DNA of 64,000 nucleotides from Gordonia shandongensis DSM 45094 (GCF_000423025.1 NZ_AUHE01000003.1:283797-347796); one strand, 5' to 3'. Positions 7,969 through 18,798 are shown, counted from the stretch's first letter. Numbers and translations: made by a program. Notes: generated by a model from the letters alone, not told the origin.

Positions 7969-9288
7969 ATGATCCAGGCCGCCCGTCGTCGCACGCGCAC
8001 GCTCACCCGTGCCGCGGTCCTCGCCGCCGCGACCGTCCTGGTCGTCACCTCCTGTTCGGACGGCCACACCGATGTCCGGTCGGTGCCCGCGCCCGGCTGG
8101 TCGACGTTCGGCGGCGACGCCGGCAACACCGACTACAGCCACGCGAACGTCCCCGACGATCTCGCTCCCGCGTGGGAGCGCCCCACCGAGGGCGCCGTCC
8201 GCGCACCGCTGTCACTCACCGGCAGCGGCGACGTGATGGTGACCGCTCAGACCCGCGCCGGCTGCAACCTGTTCGCACTCGACCACCGGGCCGGTCGCAA
8301 GAACTTCTGCAAACGGATGGCCGACGGCTTCTGGACCAACACCGCCCTCGTCGACCAGTACAACCAGCCCTACATCGGTGAGCCGGGACGCTTCCTGGCG
8401 TTCACCGGCGGCGGCGCCATCCGGTGGCGACAAGACGTCAACGGCGTTCCGACGTCGGCGAAGTTCGCTGCGCCCGAACGCGTCCTGGTGACGACGTCGC
8501 GCGGTGAGATCAGCATCGTCAACTCGCAGACGGGCGACGCGGAGTACCCCGCCGTCCAGCTCTGGCGCGGCCCGGCCGCCGCCGACCCCGCCGAGGGGAT
8601 CGACGACTGCCGGACCGGCGGCCCCGCCTGCGCGGTGGCGGCCCCGCCCGCGGTCGACGGCCCCCGCAGCCGCTTCTTCCTCAACTTCCACCCGCAGGGC
8701 GGCGACGCCGCCCAGGTGAAGGCGATGTCGTACGCCGACGGCGAGATCACCGATCTGTGGACCGCCGAACTCCCCGGCGGGATGGTCGGTCCCCCGACGG
8801 CGACCGCCGACGGCCGGACCGTCTACGCCTTCTCCCGGGAGAACCGGCTGTACGCCTTCGACGCCGAGACGGGGCGCGTCCGCTGGAGCACCGATGTCGG
8901 GGATTCGGGGTTCGCCACCCTCACCGTCTCACCCGACGGCCTGATCATCCCGGCGGGCACCGTGGGGGCTCCGCTGACGATCCTCCGGGACACCGGTGAC
9001 GGCGTCGAGGTCGTCGCCCGGAACGAGGGCGTCCGCACCGCGGGCCTGTCGACCCTGACCGCCGGTGACCGCGCGTGGACCGTCGGCCGCACCGACCCCC
9101 GCGGCCGACTCGCGCTCCTCCAGATCGACGCGACGGACGGCTCGGTGGTCCGGTCCCTGCCGCTCGGCGACGAGAAGGGGCCGCAACCCGAGGGATTCGC
9201 GACGGGTGTCGCCGTCGGCGCGTCCGGTCAGATCGCGGTGGCCACCACCGGCGGCACCGTCTACTACTTCGCCGCCCCCGGCGAGTAG
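7969..9288 (+). CDS. PQQ-like beta-propeller lipoprotein (Rv3035-like)
   Basis: The 439-residue protein begins with a twin-Arg-like basic region (RRRTRTLTRAA), a hydrophobic stretch (AAVLAAATVLVV) and the lipobox VTSC, so it should be exported and lipid-anchored. The mature part has beta-propeller blades with PQQ-type repeats such as LYAFDAETGRVRW and WSTFGGDAGNTDYS. The ATG at 7969 follows an AGGAG-like site at 7960-7964, which decides the start over longer alternatives. Its position matches Rv3035. Its ligand and function are unknown; PQQ binding itself is not shown by these blades. Confidence 0.82.
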   Translation: MIQAARRRTRTLTRAAVLAAATVLVVTSCSDGHTDVRSVPAPGWSTFGGDAGNTDYSHANVPDDLAPAWERPTEGAVRAPLSLTGSGDVMVTAQTRAGCNLFALDHRAGRKNFCKRMADGFWTNTALVDQYNQPYIGEPGRFLAFTGGGAIRWRQDVNGVPTSAKFAAPERVLVTTSRGEISIVNSQTGDAEYPAVQLWRGPAAADPAEGIDDCRTGGPACAVAAPPAVDGPRSRFFLNFHPQGGDAAQVKAMSYADGEITDLWTAELPGGMVGPPTATADGRTVYAFSRENRLYAFDAETGRVRWSTDVGDSGFATLTVSPDGLIIPAGTVGAPLTILRDTGDGVEVVARNEGVRTAGLSTLTAGDRAWTVGRTDPRGRLALLQIDATDGSVVRSLPLGDEKGPQPEGFATGVAVGASGQIAVATTGGTVYYFAAPGE

Positions 9289-9313
9289 CCCGCGCGGCGC
9301 CCGGCAAGCCTCG

Positions 9314-10525
9314 TCAGGCGTCGCCGCCGCGGCGACCCGGCTCGCAGAGGAAGGCCGTTCCGGCGCGCCCGATCCGCGTGATGATCAACGCGTAGGGGGT
9401 GCTCCCCGAGAGTTTGAGCCGTTTGCGCAACCGATCCGGATCCACGTCGATCCCGCGCACCAGGATCTCCAGACTCCCGCAGTCGCGTGCCGCGAGCGCG
9501 GTCCGCAGTCCGCGCTCGGAGGTTCCGAAACGGTCGATGACCCGGAAGCCGCGTTCGCCGGACGGCACCCGGTCGCCGGTGAGATACGCGATCTGCGGAT
9601 CGAGTTGCCGAAGCCCGTGCCGGCGCGCGTAATGCCGAACCAGGCCCGCGCGCACCACCGCCCCGTCCGGGTCGATGATCCAGTCGTCGACACCCGGATC
9701 CTCGATCTCGTCGGGGTCGGCGCTGGTGACCTCGTAGCCGTCCCCGCGCGACCGGAGCACCGTGGCGCGGCGCGCCGGTCGGGTGATCTCGCTCCACAGG
9801 CAGACCTCGCGGACACCGCCGTCGAGTGACACCGCCTGGGCCTGCCCGGCGAAGCCGAAACGATCGCGGAGCAGCCGGTAATCGAGGCCGGGCGCACATT
9901 TCACCGCCAACTCGCGTCCGGCGTACACCGTCAGCAGCTCCATCAGCGGCGGGTCGAGTTCGTCGAGCCGGAAGGTGCGCCCCCGCGCCGACCGACGCGC
10001 CGGGTCGGCGATCACCACATCGGCGGTCGACGTCGGCACGAGCGCGTCGGCGCGGGCGACGACCCACGGCGCCCGGCGGTCACGGTGACCGATGTTGTGC
10101 TCGGCCATCGCGAGACGGACCGGATCGGTGTCGCTGCCGATGACGCCGGCGATTCCGGGGGTGTCGGCCAACGCCACGACCTCGGCTCCGATCGAACAGG
10201 TCACATCGTGCACCACCGCATCCGGGCGATGCCGTGCGATGTCCGCGGCCCGGTGCTCGGCCACCGCCGACGCCGTGGCCTGCTGAAGCGCCACGTCGCC
10301 GGCGAGGAGCTCACCGGCGTCGGCGAGTTTGCCCGCCGCCTTGCGGCGGGTGCGGACGATCTCCACGAGCGCTGCGGCGCGGTCGCCGTAGCGGGCCCGC
10401 AGATCGGGCATCTCCCGCAGCAGCGCCTCGGGAGTCAGCGTCGACTCGGCCGTGGTCAGCAGGGCTTTTCGGCCGTGTCGGGACCGCAGGAAGGCGACGT
10501 CGTCGATGCTGAACTCGTACCCCAC
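9314..10525 (-). CDS. Class I SAM methyltransferase with THUMP-like domain (Rv3037c-like)
   Basis: The 403-residue protein has a helical N-terminus (MGYEFSIDDVAFLRSRHGR), a SAM-binding region VVHDVTCSIGAEVVAL with GVIGSDTDPVRLAMAEHN, and a DPARR active-site-like motif (ADVVIADPARRS), where N6/RNA methyltransferases carry DPPY-type motifs. The C-terminal third (RGIDVDPDRLRKRLKL) looks like the THUMP-like/PUA-like extension. The start is GTG at 10525. The upstream methyltransferase gene ends 8 bp before it, so they are co-transcribed. Fold and position suggest RNA or a polysaccharide as substrate; I cannot separate the two. Confidence 0.72.
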   Translation of the reverse strand: MGYEFSIDDVAFLRSRHGRKALLTTAESTLTPEALLREMPDLRARYGDRAAALVEIVRTRRKAAGKLADAGELLAGDVALQQATASAVAEHRAADIARHRPDAVVHDVTCSIGAEVVALADTPGIAGVIGSDTDPVRLAMAEHNIGHRDRRAPWVVARADALVPTSTADVVIADPARRSARGRTFRLDELDPPLMELLTVYAGRELAVKCAPGLDYRLLRDRFGFAGQAQAVSLDGGVREVCLWSEITRPARRATVLRSRGDGYEVTSADPDEIEDPGVDDWIIDPDGAVVRAGLVRHYARRHGLRQLDPQIAYLTGDRVPSGERGFRVIDRFGTSERGLRTALAARDCGSLEILVRGIDVDPDRLRKRLKLSGSTPYALIITRIGRAGTAFLCEPGRRGGDA

Positions 10526-10533
10526 GCGGGCGC

Positions 10534-11550
10534 CTACTTCTCCGGCTTCACCCCGGTGATGAGGACGTTGTAGAAGAACTGCGGCGGAACGATCTTGCGC
10601 AGCACGTTCTCATCGAGCCACGTCATCCGCTTCCACCCGCCGAACGCGAATCCGGCCCAGCCCCAGCCCAGCTTCTCCCGCGGGACCGCGGCCTCGAAGG
10701 TGCGGACCGGCCATCCCAGCATCGCGGCGGCCAGCTCCTCTGCGGTCGTCTCGACCTCCGCGGCGCCCGCGGCGACGGCGAGCCGCTCCAGATCGTCCGG
10801 CGAGAACGTGTGGATGTCCACGACGGCCTCCAACGCCGCGGCACGCGAGCTCTCGTCGAGCTCGGCCTGCGGGCGACGCCACTGCTTGAGCGGCCCCAAC
10901 TTGGTGACCGTGGTGGTCGCCCACCAGGTGGCTCGACTCATCCAACGGGCGTAGAAGTCACCGTAGGTCGACGGTTCACCGGCGAACACGAAACGACCGC
11001 CGGGTTTGAGGACCCGCAGCACCTCGCGCAGCGACTGCTCGACGTCGGGGATGTGGTGCAGCACCGCGTGCCCGACGACGAGGTCGAAGGTGTCGTCCTC
11101 GTACGGGATCGACTCGGCGTCGGCGACGCGGCCGTCGACGTCCAGCCCGAGGTTCTCGGCGTTGCGCAGCGCGACCTTCACCATGCCCGGCGACAGATCG
11201 GTGACCGACCCCTTCTTCGCCACCCCCGACTGCATCAGGTTGAGCAGGAAGAACCCGGTGCCGCTGCCGAGTTCCATCGCACGCTCGTAGGGAACGGGCG
11301 CGTCGGGCACGATCTTGTCGAACCGACCGCGAGCGAAGTCGATGATCCGCTGGTCGAAGGAGATCGACCACTTCTCGTCGTAGGTCTCGGCCTCCCAGTC
11401 GTGGTACAGCACCTGGGCCAGCTTGGTGTCCTCGTACGCGGCCTGCACCTGTTCGGCGGTCGCGTGCGGGTTCGGGGTGGGATCGACGGGGGTGCGATCG
11501 ACGGGGGCGGTCTCCCCGCCGGTCGGCTTCTGATCGTCTACTGCGGTCAT
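10534..11550 (-). CDS. Class I SAM-dependent methyltransferase (Rv3038c-like)
   Basis: The 338-residue protein has a Pro/Thr-rich N-terminus of about 40 residues, then AMELGSGTGFFLLNLMQ (motif I), VTDLSPGMVKVA, YEDDTFDLVVGHAVLHHI and LKPGGRFVFAGEPS. Methyltransf_11/25 family. The C-terminal stretch (LGWGWAGFAFGGWKRMTWLDENVL) is aromatic-rich and conserved in mycobacterial relatives. The ATG at 11550 lies 17 bp after the enoyl-CoA hydratase stop, so the two probably share a transcript. The substrate is unknown. Confidence 0.8.
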   Translation of the reverse strand: MTAVDDQKPTGGETAPVDRTPVDPTPNPHATAEQVQAAYEDTKLAQVLYHDWEAETYDEKWSISFDQRIIDFARGRFDKIVPDAPVPYERAMELGSGTGFFLLNLMQSGVAKKGSVTDLSPGMVKVALRNAENLGLDVDGRVADAESIPYEDDTFDLVVGHAVLHHIPDVEQSLREVLRVLKPGGRFVFAGEPSTYGDFYARWMSRATWWATTTVTKLGPLKQWRRPQAELDESSRAAALEAVVDIHTFSPDDLERLAVAAGAAEVETTAEELAAAMLGWPVRTFEAAVPREKLGWGWAGFAFGGWKRMTWLDENVLRKIVPPQFFYNVLITGVKPEK

Positions 11551-11567
11551 CGTCTTCGGATACCTCA

Positions 11568-12356
11568 CTACTCTCCGGTGAATTCGGCTTTGCCGGGGCC
11601 GTTGGCGACGAACGACTCCATGCCGATCGTGCGGTCGTCGGTGGCGAACAGTGCGGCGAACAACTGCTCCTCGATCTTCAGGCCGGTGTCGAGATCGACG
11701 CCGAGGCCGTCGTCGATCGCGGACTTGGCCGCCCGCAGCGCGACGCTCGCCGCACCGTGGAACCGGCCCGCCCATGCGAGCGCCTCGTTGTACACCTCGT
11801 CGGGCGCGACGACCTGGTCGACGAGGCCGATGCGCAGCGCCTCGTCGGCGTCGACGAACCGGCCGGTGAACACCATGTCCTTGGCGCGCGACGGGCCGAT
11901 CAACCGGGCCAGACGCTGAGTGCCGCCCCCGCCGGGGATCACTCCGAGGAGGATCTCCGGGACACCGAGTTTGGCGTTGTCGCCGACGATGCGACGGTCG
12001 GCGCCGAGCGCCACCTCCAGGCCGCCGCCCAACGCGTATCCGGTGATCGCCGCGACCGTCGGTTTCGGGATCTCGGAGATCGCGCCGATGGCGCGCTGGA
12101 GGCCGCGGGCGACCTTGCGCATGTCGGCCGCCGACATGCCCTGCATCTCCTTGATGTCGGCGCCGGCGGCGAGGACCTTCGGCCCGCCGTAGACGACGAC
12201 GGCGTCGATGTCGTCGCGCATGCTCGCCTCGTGGGCGGCCTCGGCCAGCTCGGTCTGCACCTGACGGTTGAGGGCGTTCATCGGCGGACGGTTCAGCGCG
12301 ATGGTGCCGACACCGGGGTGCTCCGGCGACGTCTCGAGGGTCACGAACTCAGCCAT
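11568..12356 (-). CDS. Enoyl-CoA hydratase/isomerase family protein (EchA17-like)
   Basis: The 262-residue crotonase-fold protein has the oxyanion-hole motif AAGADIKEM and both hydratase glutamates: one in GYALGGGLEVALGAD and one in VPEILLGVIPGGGGTQRL, matching Glu144 and Glu164 of rat mitochondrial enoyl-CoA hydratase. True trans-2-enoyl-CoA hydration is therefore likely. Its position matches Rv3039c (echA17). The nearby etf genes would serve the same beta-oxidation flow but are not in its operon. Confidence 0.92.
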   Translation of the reverse strand: MAEFVTLETSPEHPGVGTIALNRPPMNALNRQVQTELAEAAHEASMRDDIDAVVVYGGPKVLAAGADIKEMQGMSAADMRKVARGLQRAIGAISEIPKPTVAAITGYALGGGLEVALGADRRIVGDNAKLGVPEILLGVIPGGGGTQRLARLIGPSRAKDMVFTGRFVDADEALRIGLVDQVVAPDEVYNEALAWAGRFHGAASVALRAAKSAIDDGLGVDLDTGLKIEEQLFAALFATDDRTIGMESFVANGPGKAEFTGE

Positions 12357-12432
12357 GAGGGCAGGTTACCGGTAAGTCAGGTCGAGAACCCAACCGGGCG
12401 GCACGGGATCGACGCACGCCGCGACGCACCGG

Positions 12433-13287
12433 TCACCGGCCGTCGCGCATCCGTTCCATGCGTCCATCGGCCAGGGCAGACAGGTACTCCGCCGAGTCGG
12501 CGAACCGCAGTCCCGCCAGGCCTGCGTCGTCGGCGATGTCGGGCTGAATCGGCGTGATCGTGCGCTGTGCACCGAACAGATCGGCCACCGTCTCGAAGCC
12601 GGCGACGTCCCGCAACTGCGACCAGGTGGGCGGCAACAGGAAGTGCGCGCCGGACTCCCAGTCGCGCAACGCCTTCGCCGCGGTCTGCCACATGGTGGCC
12701 GCCGCCTCCGTCGTCTCACCGTCGGCGCGCTGCCCCGCGGGCAGCTCCGCGACGAAGAAGCGGGTGTCGTAGCGACGGACCTCGTTGGTCGGGGTGATCC
12801 AATGCGACAGCGGACGCAGCAGATCGGTTCGCAGCACCAGCTCGTGGGCGGCCAGGAACTCCGCGAACGACAGGTCCTTGGCGACCAGGCGCTGACGCTC
12901 GTGCGCCAGCGTCGACGGATCGTCGACCACGGAGTCGGCCGACCCCGCCAGGAGCACACCGCACTCCTCGAAGGTCTCGCGCACCGCGGCGCAGACCAGC
13001 GCACGAGCCGTCTCGACGTCGGCGGAGAAGGCGTCGGCCCACCACTGCACGTCCGGCCCCGCCCATCGGATGTCGGCGTCGCGGTCGCGATCGTCGACGC
13101 CGCCGCCGGGGAACACCGTCATCCCGCCGGCGAACGCCATCTGCTTGACCCGCCGCTGCAGGAACACCTCGATGCCGTCGGCGCCGTCACGCACGAGGAC
13201 CACGGTCGACGCGTCGCGGAGCGGGACCTCGGGCTGGGATCTCGACGACTGAGATCCCGACGACTGGGACCCCGGAGACTGGGACAC
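12433..13287 (-). CDS. Nudix hydrolase (Rv3040c-like)
   Basis: The 284-residue protein has MTVFPGGGVDDRD and, after an insertion of about 30 residues, the catalytic end AAVRETFEECGVLL of the Nudix box (RExxEExG). This spacing resembles the NUDT19/Rv3040c group rather than MutT. The GTG at 13287 was chosen as start because GAGGAG lies 6 bases upstream. The N-terminus has an Ser/Gln-rich run from a 15-bp tandem repeat. Possible substrates include CoA derivatives or nucleoside diphosphate compounds; sequence does not decide. Confidence 0.82.
   Translation of the reverse strand: MSQSPGSQSSGSQSSRSQPEVPLRDASTVVLVRDGADGIEVFLQRRVKQMAFAGGMTVFPGGGVDDRDRDADIRWAGPDVQWWADAFSADVETARALVCAAVRETFEECGVLLAGSADSVVDDPSTLAHERQRLVAKDLSFAEFLAAHELVLRTDLLRPLSHWITPTNEVRRYDTRFFVAELPAGQRADGETTEAAATMWQTAAKALRDWESGAHFLLPPTWSQLRDVAGFETVADLFGAQRTITPIQPDIADDAGLAGLRFADSAEYLSALADGRMERMRDGR
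13231..13284 (-). repeat. 15-bp tandem repeat at the Nudix N-terminus
   Basis: Three full units plus a partial unit of the pattern TCCCAGTCGTCGGGA encode SQSSG/SQSPG-type pentapeptides directly after the proposed GTG start. Copies differ at one to four bases. The reading frame is kept. Confidence 0.8.
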
Positions 13288-13357
13288 CGTTGACTCCTCA
13301 CACATCATGCGCCGAGCGATCGCTCGGCCACGGGTCGACCATAGCGCGACGCGACCG

Positions 13358-14182
13358 TCACTCGGCGCGGCGGTGGCCCCCGGCACGCCGGGCACGCCGA
13401 GCGAAGTAGCGGCCGTCGTCGTGGGTCACCGCGATGCTCTGCCGGAACGTCGCCGTCAGGTTCTCCGCGGTCAGCGTGTCGGCGATCGGCCCCTGCGCCG
13501 TCACCGCGCCCTCGGACAGCATCATCACGTCGGTGAAGCCCGGCGGGATCTCCTCGACGTGATGGGTGATCAGGACCATCGCCGGCGCGTCGGGGTCCGC
13601 GGCGAGGACGCTGAGCCGTTCGACGAGCTCTTCGCGGCCGCCGAGATCGAGCCCGGCCGCGGGCTCGTCGAGCAGCAGCAGTTCGGGATCGGTCATCAGC
13701 CCCCGGGCGATCAGCACCCGTTTGCGCTCCCCTTCCGAGAGGGTGCCGAACTCGCGGTCGGCGAGATGCTCGGCCCCCATCGATTCGAGGATGTCGGCGG
13801 CACGGTCCCGATCCATGTCGTCGTATTTCTCGCGCCACCGACCGAGCACCGAGTAGCCGGCGGAGATCACCAGGTCCGAGACGCGCTCGTCGCCGGGAAC
13901 GCGTGCGGCCATCGCCGAACTCACCAGGCCGATCCGGGTGGTCAGCTCCCGCACCTCGGTCCGGCCGAGCTTCTCGCCGACGACGAACGCGTCGCCGCGC
14001 GTCGGGAAGTCGAGAGCCGAGGCGATCCGCAGCAGCGATGTCTTCCCGGCGCCGTTGGGGCCGATGATCACCCAGCGCTCGTCGAGCTCCACCTGCCAGG
14101 TAACCGGGCCGACGAGGGTCGTGCCCCCGCGGATGAGTTCCACGTCGCGGAAGTCGATGAGCAGGTCGGGATCGGAGAACAT
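13358..14182 (-). CDS. ABC transporter ATP-binding protein (Rv3041c-like)
   Basis: The 274-residue single NBD has Walker A IIGPNGAGKTSLL, the signature LSEGERKRVLIARGL (LSEGE variant), Walker B LLLLDEPAAGLDL and the H-loop LITHH. Like some ModF/YheS-like soluble ABC ATPases, no permease gene adjoins it. The ATG at 14182 has GGAGGG 8 bases upstream. A partner protein cannot be named. It follows the order seen in M. tuberculosis between Rv3040c and serB2. Confidence 0.85.
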   Translation of the reverse strand: MFSDPDLLIDFRDVELIRGGTTLVGPVTWQVELDERWVIIGPNGAGKTSLLRIASALDFPTRGDAFVVGEKLGRTEVRELTTRIGLVSSAMAARVPGDERVSDLVISAGYSVLGRWREKYDDMDRDRAADILESMGAEHLADREFGTLSEGERKRVLIARGLMTDPELLLLDEPAAGLDLGGREELVERLSVLAADPDAPAMVLITHHVEEIPPGFTDVMMLSEGAVTAQGPIADTLTAENLTATFRQSIAVTHDDGRYFARRARRAGGHRRAE

Positions 14183-14266
14183 GTCGGTCACCCCTCCATG
14201 GTGCCGGATGACCGTCCGATTCGAGGGCACCGGAATAGAAACGCGCCGCGGCGCCTTGAACCTGTC

Positions 14267-15286
14267 GTGACCGACTCCGACTCCTCCCGCCCCGGCCGCA
14301 TCCCCCTCTCCCTGCTCGACCTGGCCCAGGTGGGTGACGGCGAGACCGTCGCGGGCTCCCTGGCGCACTCACTCGAACTGGCGCGGTTCGCCGATGAGAC
14401 CGGCTATCGGCGCATCTGGTACGCCGAGCACCACAACATGCCCGCGATCGCTTCGGCCGCCCCGGCCGTCCTCGTCGCGCACATGGCCGCCCACACCGCG
14501 CGGATCCGACTCGGCGCGGGCGGCGTGATGCTGCCGAACCACTCCCCGTTGGCGATCGCCGAACAGTTCGGCACCCTCGCCGAACTGCACCCCGGTCGCA
14601 TCGACCTCGGTCTGGGGCGGGCTCCCGGCGGCGATCAGGCGACCTTCACCGCCCTCCGTCGGACACCTGCCGCGGCCGAGAACTTCCCCCGCGACGTCGT
14701 CGAGCTGACCCGGTACTTCTCCGGCGCCGCCGTGAACGGTGTCGTCGCGACCCCGGGATCGGGAACCGACGTCCCGCTGTACATCCTGGGTTCATCGCTG
14801 TTCGGAGCGCAGCTCGCCGCCGCGCTCGGGCTGCCGTACGCATTCGCGTCCCACTTCGCCCCGCAGGCCCTCGAACAGGCGGTCGCCCGCTATCTCGCCG
14901 ACTTCCGACCGGCGCCGCTCCCCGACGGCGGCGAGACCGAACCGCACGTGATGGCGGCAATGAGCGTCATCGCCGACGACGACGCCGACCGCGCCGCCGC
15001 CGAACTCCACCGCGCCAAGGTGCAGCGGATCAAGATCCTCTTCAACCGTGGCCGCCGACTCACCGACGACGAGGCGGAGATGCTGCTCGACGGTCCGCAG
15101 GGCACCCAGGTCGATGCGATGCTGCGATACGCGGCCGTCGGCACGCCCGCGGAAGTCCGCGACGGCATCGACGCCTTCGCCCGGCACGCCCGCGCCGACG
15201 AGGTGATCCTCGCACCGCTGGCCGTCGACCGCGAGGTGTGGTTCGGCACCGCACAACAGCTCGCGCCACCGACCGACCACACGTGA
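14267..15286 (+). CDS. LLM-class flavin-dependent oxidoreductase (MsnO8-type)
   Basis: The 339-residue TIM-barrel protein starts with PLSLLDLAQVGDGETVAGSL and has RIWYAEHHNMPAIASAAPAV-like sequence in two parts, LGAGGVMLPNHSPLAIAEQFGTLAEL and RIDLGLGRAPGGD. These mark the bacterial-luciferase-like family that uses FMN or F420. The proposed start is GTG at 14267, 84 bp from the divergent ABC gene. It is an extra gene relative to the M. tuberculosis order. The substrate is unknown. Confidence 0.85.
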   Translation: MTDSDSSRPGRIPLSLLDLAQVGDGETVAGSLAHSLELARFADETGYRRIWYAEHHNMPAIASAAPAVLVAHMAAHTARIRLGAGGVMLPNHSPLAIAEQFGTLAELHPGRIDLGLGRAPGGDQATFTALRRTPAAAENFPRDVVELTRYFSGAAVNGVVATPGSGTDVPLYILGSSLFGAQLAAALGLPYAFASHFAPQALEQAVARYLADFRPAPLPDGGETEPHVMAAMSVIADDDADRAAAELHRAKVQRIKILFNRGRRLTDDEAEMLLDGPQGTQVDAMLRYAAVGTPAEVRDGIDAFARHARADEVILAPLAVDREVWFGTAQQLAPPTDHT

Positions 15287-15293
15287 GCCGCAG

Positions 15294-16043
15294 CTAGCGA
15301 CCGCCCCCGACTGCCTCGGCGATCACCGTGACCGAGCCGGGTTCCACCTCGGTGAACCCGGCGTCCGCCACCGCCGCGGCCGTCCCCCGCTGCGCCGCAG
15401 CGGTGAGCTCCGCCCACCGTTCGGGGTCGGCGGCGCGCACGTCCAGCGGGCATCCCGCCGCGAACCAGTCCTCGGCGCGACTCTCGCTCATCAACCGCAC
15501 GCCGAGCATCGCCCCGTGCCCGACCTGCGCCGCCGCCTTGCCCACCGACATGTCCAACGTCGGATCGACCCACAGCACGAGACCGACCGCACCGTCCCCG
15601 ACCGTCGGGCCGTCACCGCGGGGAAGTTCGCCCTCCACCCGGGTGCCGCCGATCTGCAGCCTGCCCACCCGCCTGTCGACGTCGCCGACACGGCCGGGAA
15701 CGAGAGCTCGGGCCTCCGCGCCGCCGATACGCGCCGTGACACCGTCGACGTCCTGCACCGCAGCCCAGTGCGCACCCCGCGCCCGCCGCGCGATCTTCCG
15801 AATCCGCGCATCGCACCACGCATCCATCGGGGCCGCCCAAACCCCCGACGCCCCGCATCGCGGGTCGAGGCACAGACGCGCGACCGCCGTCGCCGCCGCC
15901 ACCAGCAGCTCATGACCGTCCGGCGGATCACGCTTCTCGATGTGCAGCACCATCTGCATCGCACGGACCTCGCCGGGATCCGCCGGATCCTCGTGACTCC
16001 CGCGATAGGCGACGAGCCGCCGGTACTGGTCGGTCACGTTCAC
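15294..16043 (-). CDS. PTH2-type peptidyl-tRNA hydrolase family protein
   Basis: The C-terminal part of this 249-residue protein has VLWVDPTLDMSVGKAAAQVGHGAM, which matches the PTH2 core (a GKxxAQxxHA-type motif with Lys, Gln and His). It ends with a PTH2-like VEPGSVTVIAEA strand. The N-terminal 120 residues, with a MQMVLHIEKRDPPDGHELLVAAATAV segment in two parts, are less typical and may be a lineage-specific extension. The start is GTG at 16043, 5 bp after the serB stop on the upstream side. Confidence 0.72.
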   Translation of the reverse strand: MNVTDQYRRLVAYRGSHEDPADPGEVRAMQMVLHIEKRDPPDGHELLVAAATAVARLCLDPRCGASGVWAAPMDAWCDARIRKIARRARGAHWAAVQDVDGVTARIGGAEARALVPGRVGDVDRRVGRLQIGGTRVEGELPRGDGPTVGDGAVGLVLWVDPTLDMSVGKAAAQVGHGAMLGVRLMSESRAEDWFAAGCPLDVRAADPERWAELTAAAQRGTAAAVADAGFTEVEPGSVTVIAEAVGGGR

Positions 16044-16048
16044 GGCGA

Positions 16049-17392
<1,344 letters not shown>

Positions 17393-17475
17393 TCATCGCA
17401 AGCGGTTCGCAGTCCGAGCCGCGCCCATACCGCACTCCGTCGGCGCCCATAGTCTGGGATGTCATCGACCACGCT

Positions 17476-18798
17476 GTGACGACCCCCATCCCCGTGGCCC
17501 TCCCCGGACGGGGAGGGCTCTGGCGGCAGCTCGCCGACGTCTCCCTGCTGCACGGATGGCTCCCCGCCACCGCCATCGTGCTCACCCTCGTCGCGATCGC
17601 ATGGCTCACCGCCGTGCCGACCGTCCGCCACGCGTACTGGGTGGGTGCCGCGGCCGCCGCGTCGATCCTCGCATTCGTCGGCGTCCGGCACGCCCTCGCC
17701 GCGGGCCTCGACCTCACCGAACCGGTCCCCCGCGCGCTCCGCGGCTGGGCCGCCGTGCTCGCACTCACCGCCGTCCTCGGCGTCGGCAGGGTCGCCGGCG
17801 CGACGCACCGGCTGCGCACGAGCCTGATCAGCTGCGTCGCGGTCACCGTGGTCGTCGCCGCCGCGCTCCTCGGCGTCAACCAGTACTACTCGGCATATCC
17901 GACCCTCAACGCGCTCGTCGACACCGAGGACGTCGCCGCCTTCCCGTCGGCCCCGCTCACCGGCACCCGCACCGTCGACCTCCCCGAATGGTCACCGTCC
18001 CCGGGCGAACCCGCCGCCGGACGCGTGTACTCGACCCCGATCCCCGGCACGGCGTCCGGCTTCGACGCCCGCGGCGCCCTGGTGTACCTGCCGCCGGCGT
18101 ACTTCACCGACCCGCGACCGCGTCTGCCCGTCCTGGTCCTCCTCGCCGGCGTCCCGGGGAGTCCGCACGACTGGCTGCGCTCGATCCGACTGCCCGCCAT
18201 CCTCGACCTCTTCGCCGCCCGCCATCACGGTGTCGCACCCATCGTCGTGATCCCCGACGGGACCGGCGAGCAGTGGGCCGACCCCGAATGCGTCGACTCA
18301 CCGCTCGGCAACGTCTCGACCTACCTGTCCGTCGACGTGCCGGGCTGGATCGACGCGCACCTGAGCACCGCACCCGGGCCCGAGCACCGTGCGATCGGCG
18401 GTCTCAGCTACGGCGGGATGTGCGGCCTCCAGACAGCCGTGAACCATCCGGACGTCTACCGGGTGTTCCTGAACATGTCCGGGCTCCTCGCGCCCTCCCT
18501 CGGCAGCCACCGCCGCACGCTCGACGTCCTCTTCCACGGCAGCGAGGAGAGGTTCCGCGCGGTCAACGCCCTCGATCTGCTGCACACGCACCGCTACCCG
18601 CGCTCATCGGGGGTCTTCGTGGTCGGCGACGCCGACGAACCCTCCCTGCACGCGCTGCGCCGACTGCACGCCGCCGCACACCGCGCGGGCATGCGTGTCG
18701 AACTCCGGATCGTTCCCGGCGGCCACGACTTCGGCGTGTGGCGCAACGGCGTCGACGACGCACTGCCCTGGATCGCCGAACGGCTCGGCATCCGATAG
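17476..18798 (+). CDS. Membrane-anchored alpha/beta-hydrolase esterase
   Basis: The 440-residue protein (GTG start) has three to four N-terminal membrane segments within the first 135 residues, then an extracytoplasmic esterase D/mycolyltransferase-like domain. The nucleophile elbow is IGGLSYGGMCGL, the oxyanion region LLAGVPGSPHDWL, and the catalytic His lies in PGGHDFGVWRNG. The fold resembles the antigen 85-like esterase family, so it may act on envelope lipids. That substrate is inference. A bidirectional terminator follows. Confidence 0.8.
   Translation: MTTPIPVALPGRGGLWRQLADVSLLHGWLPATAIVLTLVAIAWLTAVPTVRHAYWVGAAAAASILAFVGVRHALAAGLDLTEPVPRALRGWAAVLALTAVLGVGRVAGATHRLRTSLISCVAVTVVVAAALLGVNQYYSAYPTLNALVDTEDVAAFPSAPLTGTRTVDLPEWSPSPGEPAAGRVYSTPIPGTASGFDARGALVYLPPAYFTDPRPRLPVLVLLAGVPGSPHDWLRSIRLPAILDLFAARHHGVAPIVVIPDGTGEQWADPECVDSPLGNVSTYLSVDVPGWIDAHLSTAPGPEHRAIGGLSYGGMCGLQTAVNHPDVYRVFLNMSGLLAPSLGSHRRTLDVLFHGSEERFRAVNALDLLHTHRYPRSSGVFVVGDADEPSLHALRRLHAAAHRAGMRVELRIVPGGHDFGVWRNGVDDALPWIAERLGIR

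Noticed and set aside
13307..14266. Long plus-strand open frame running into the LLM gene, opposite the ABC ATPase.
   Set aside because: It is a high-GC mirror frame of the minus-strand ABC gene; only the part from GTG 14267 has family motifs.
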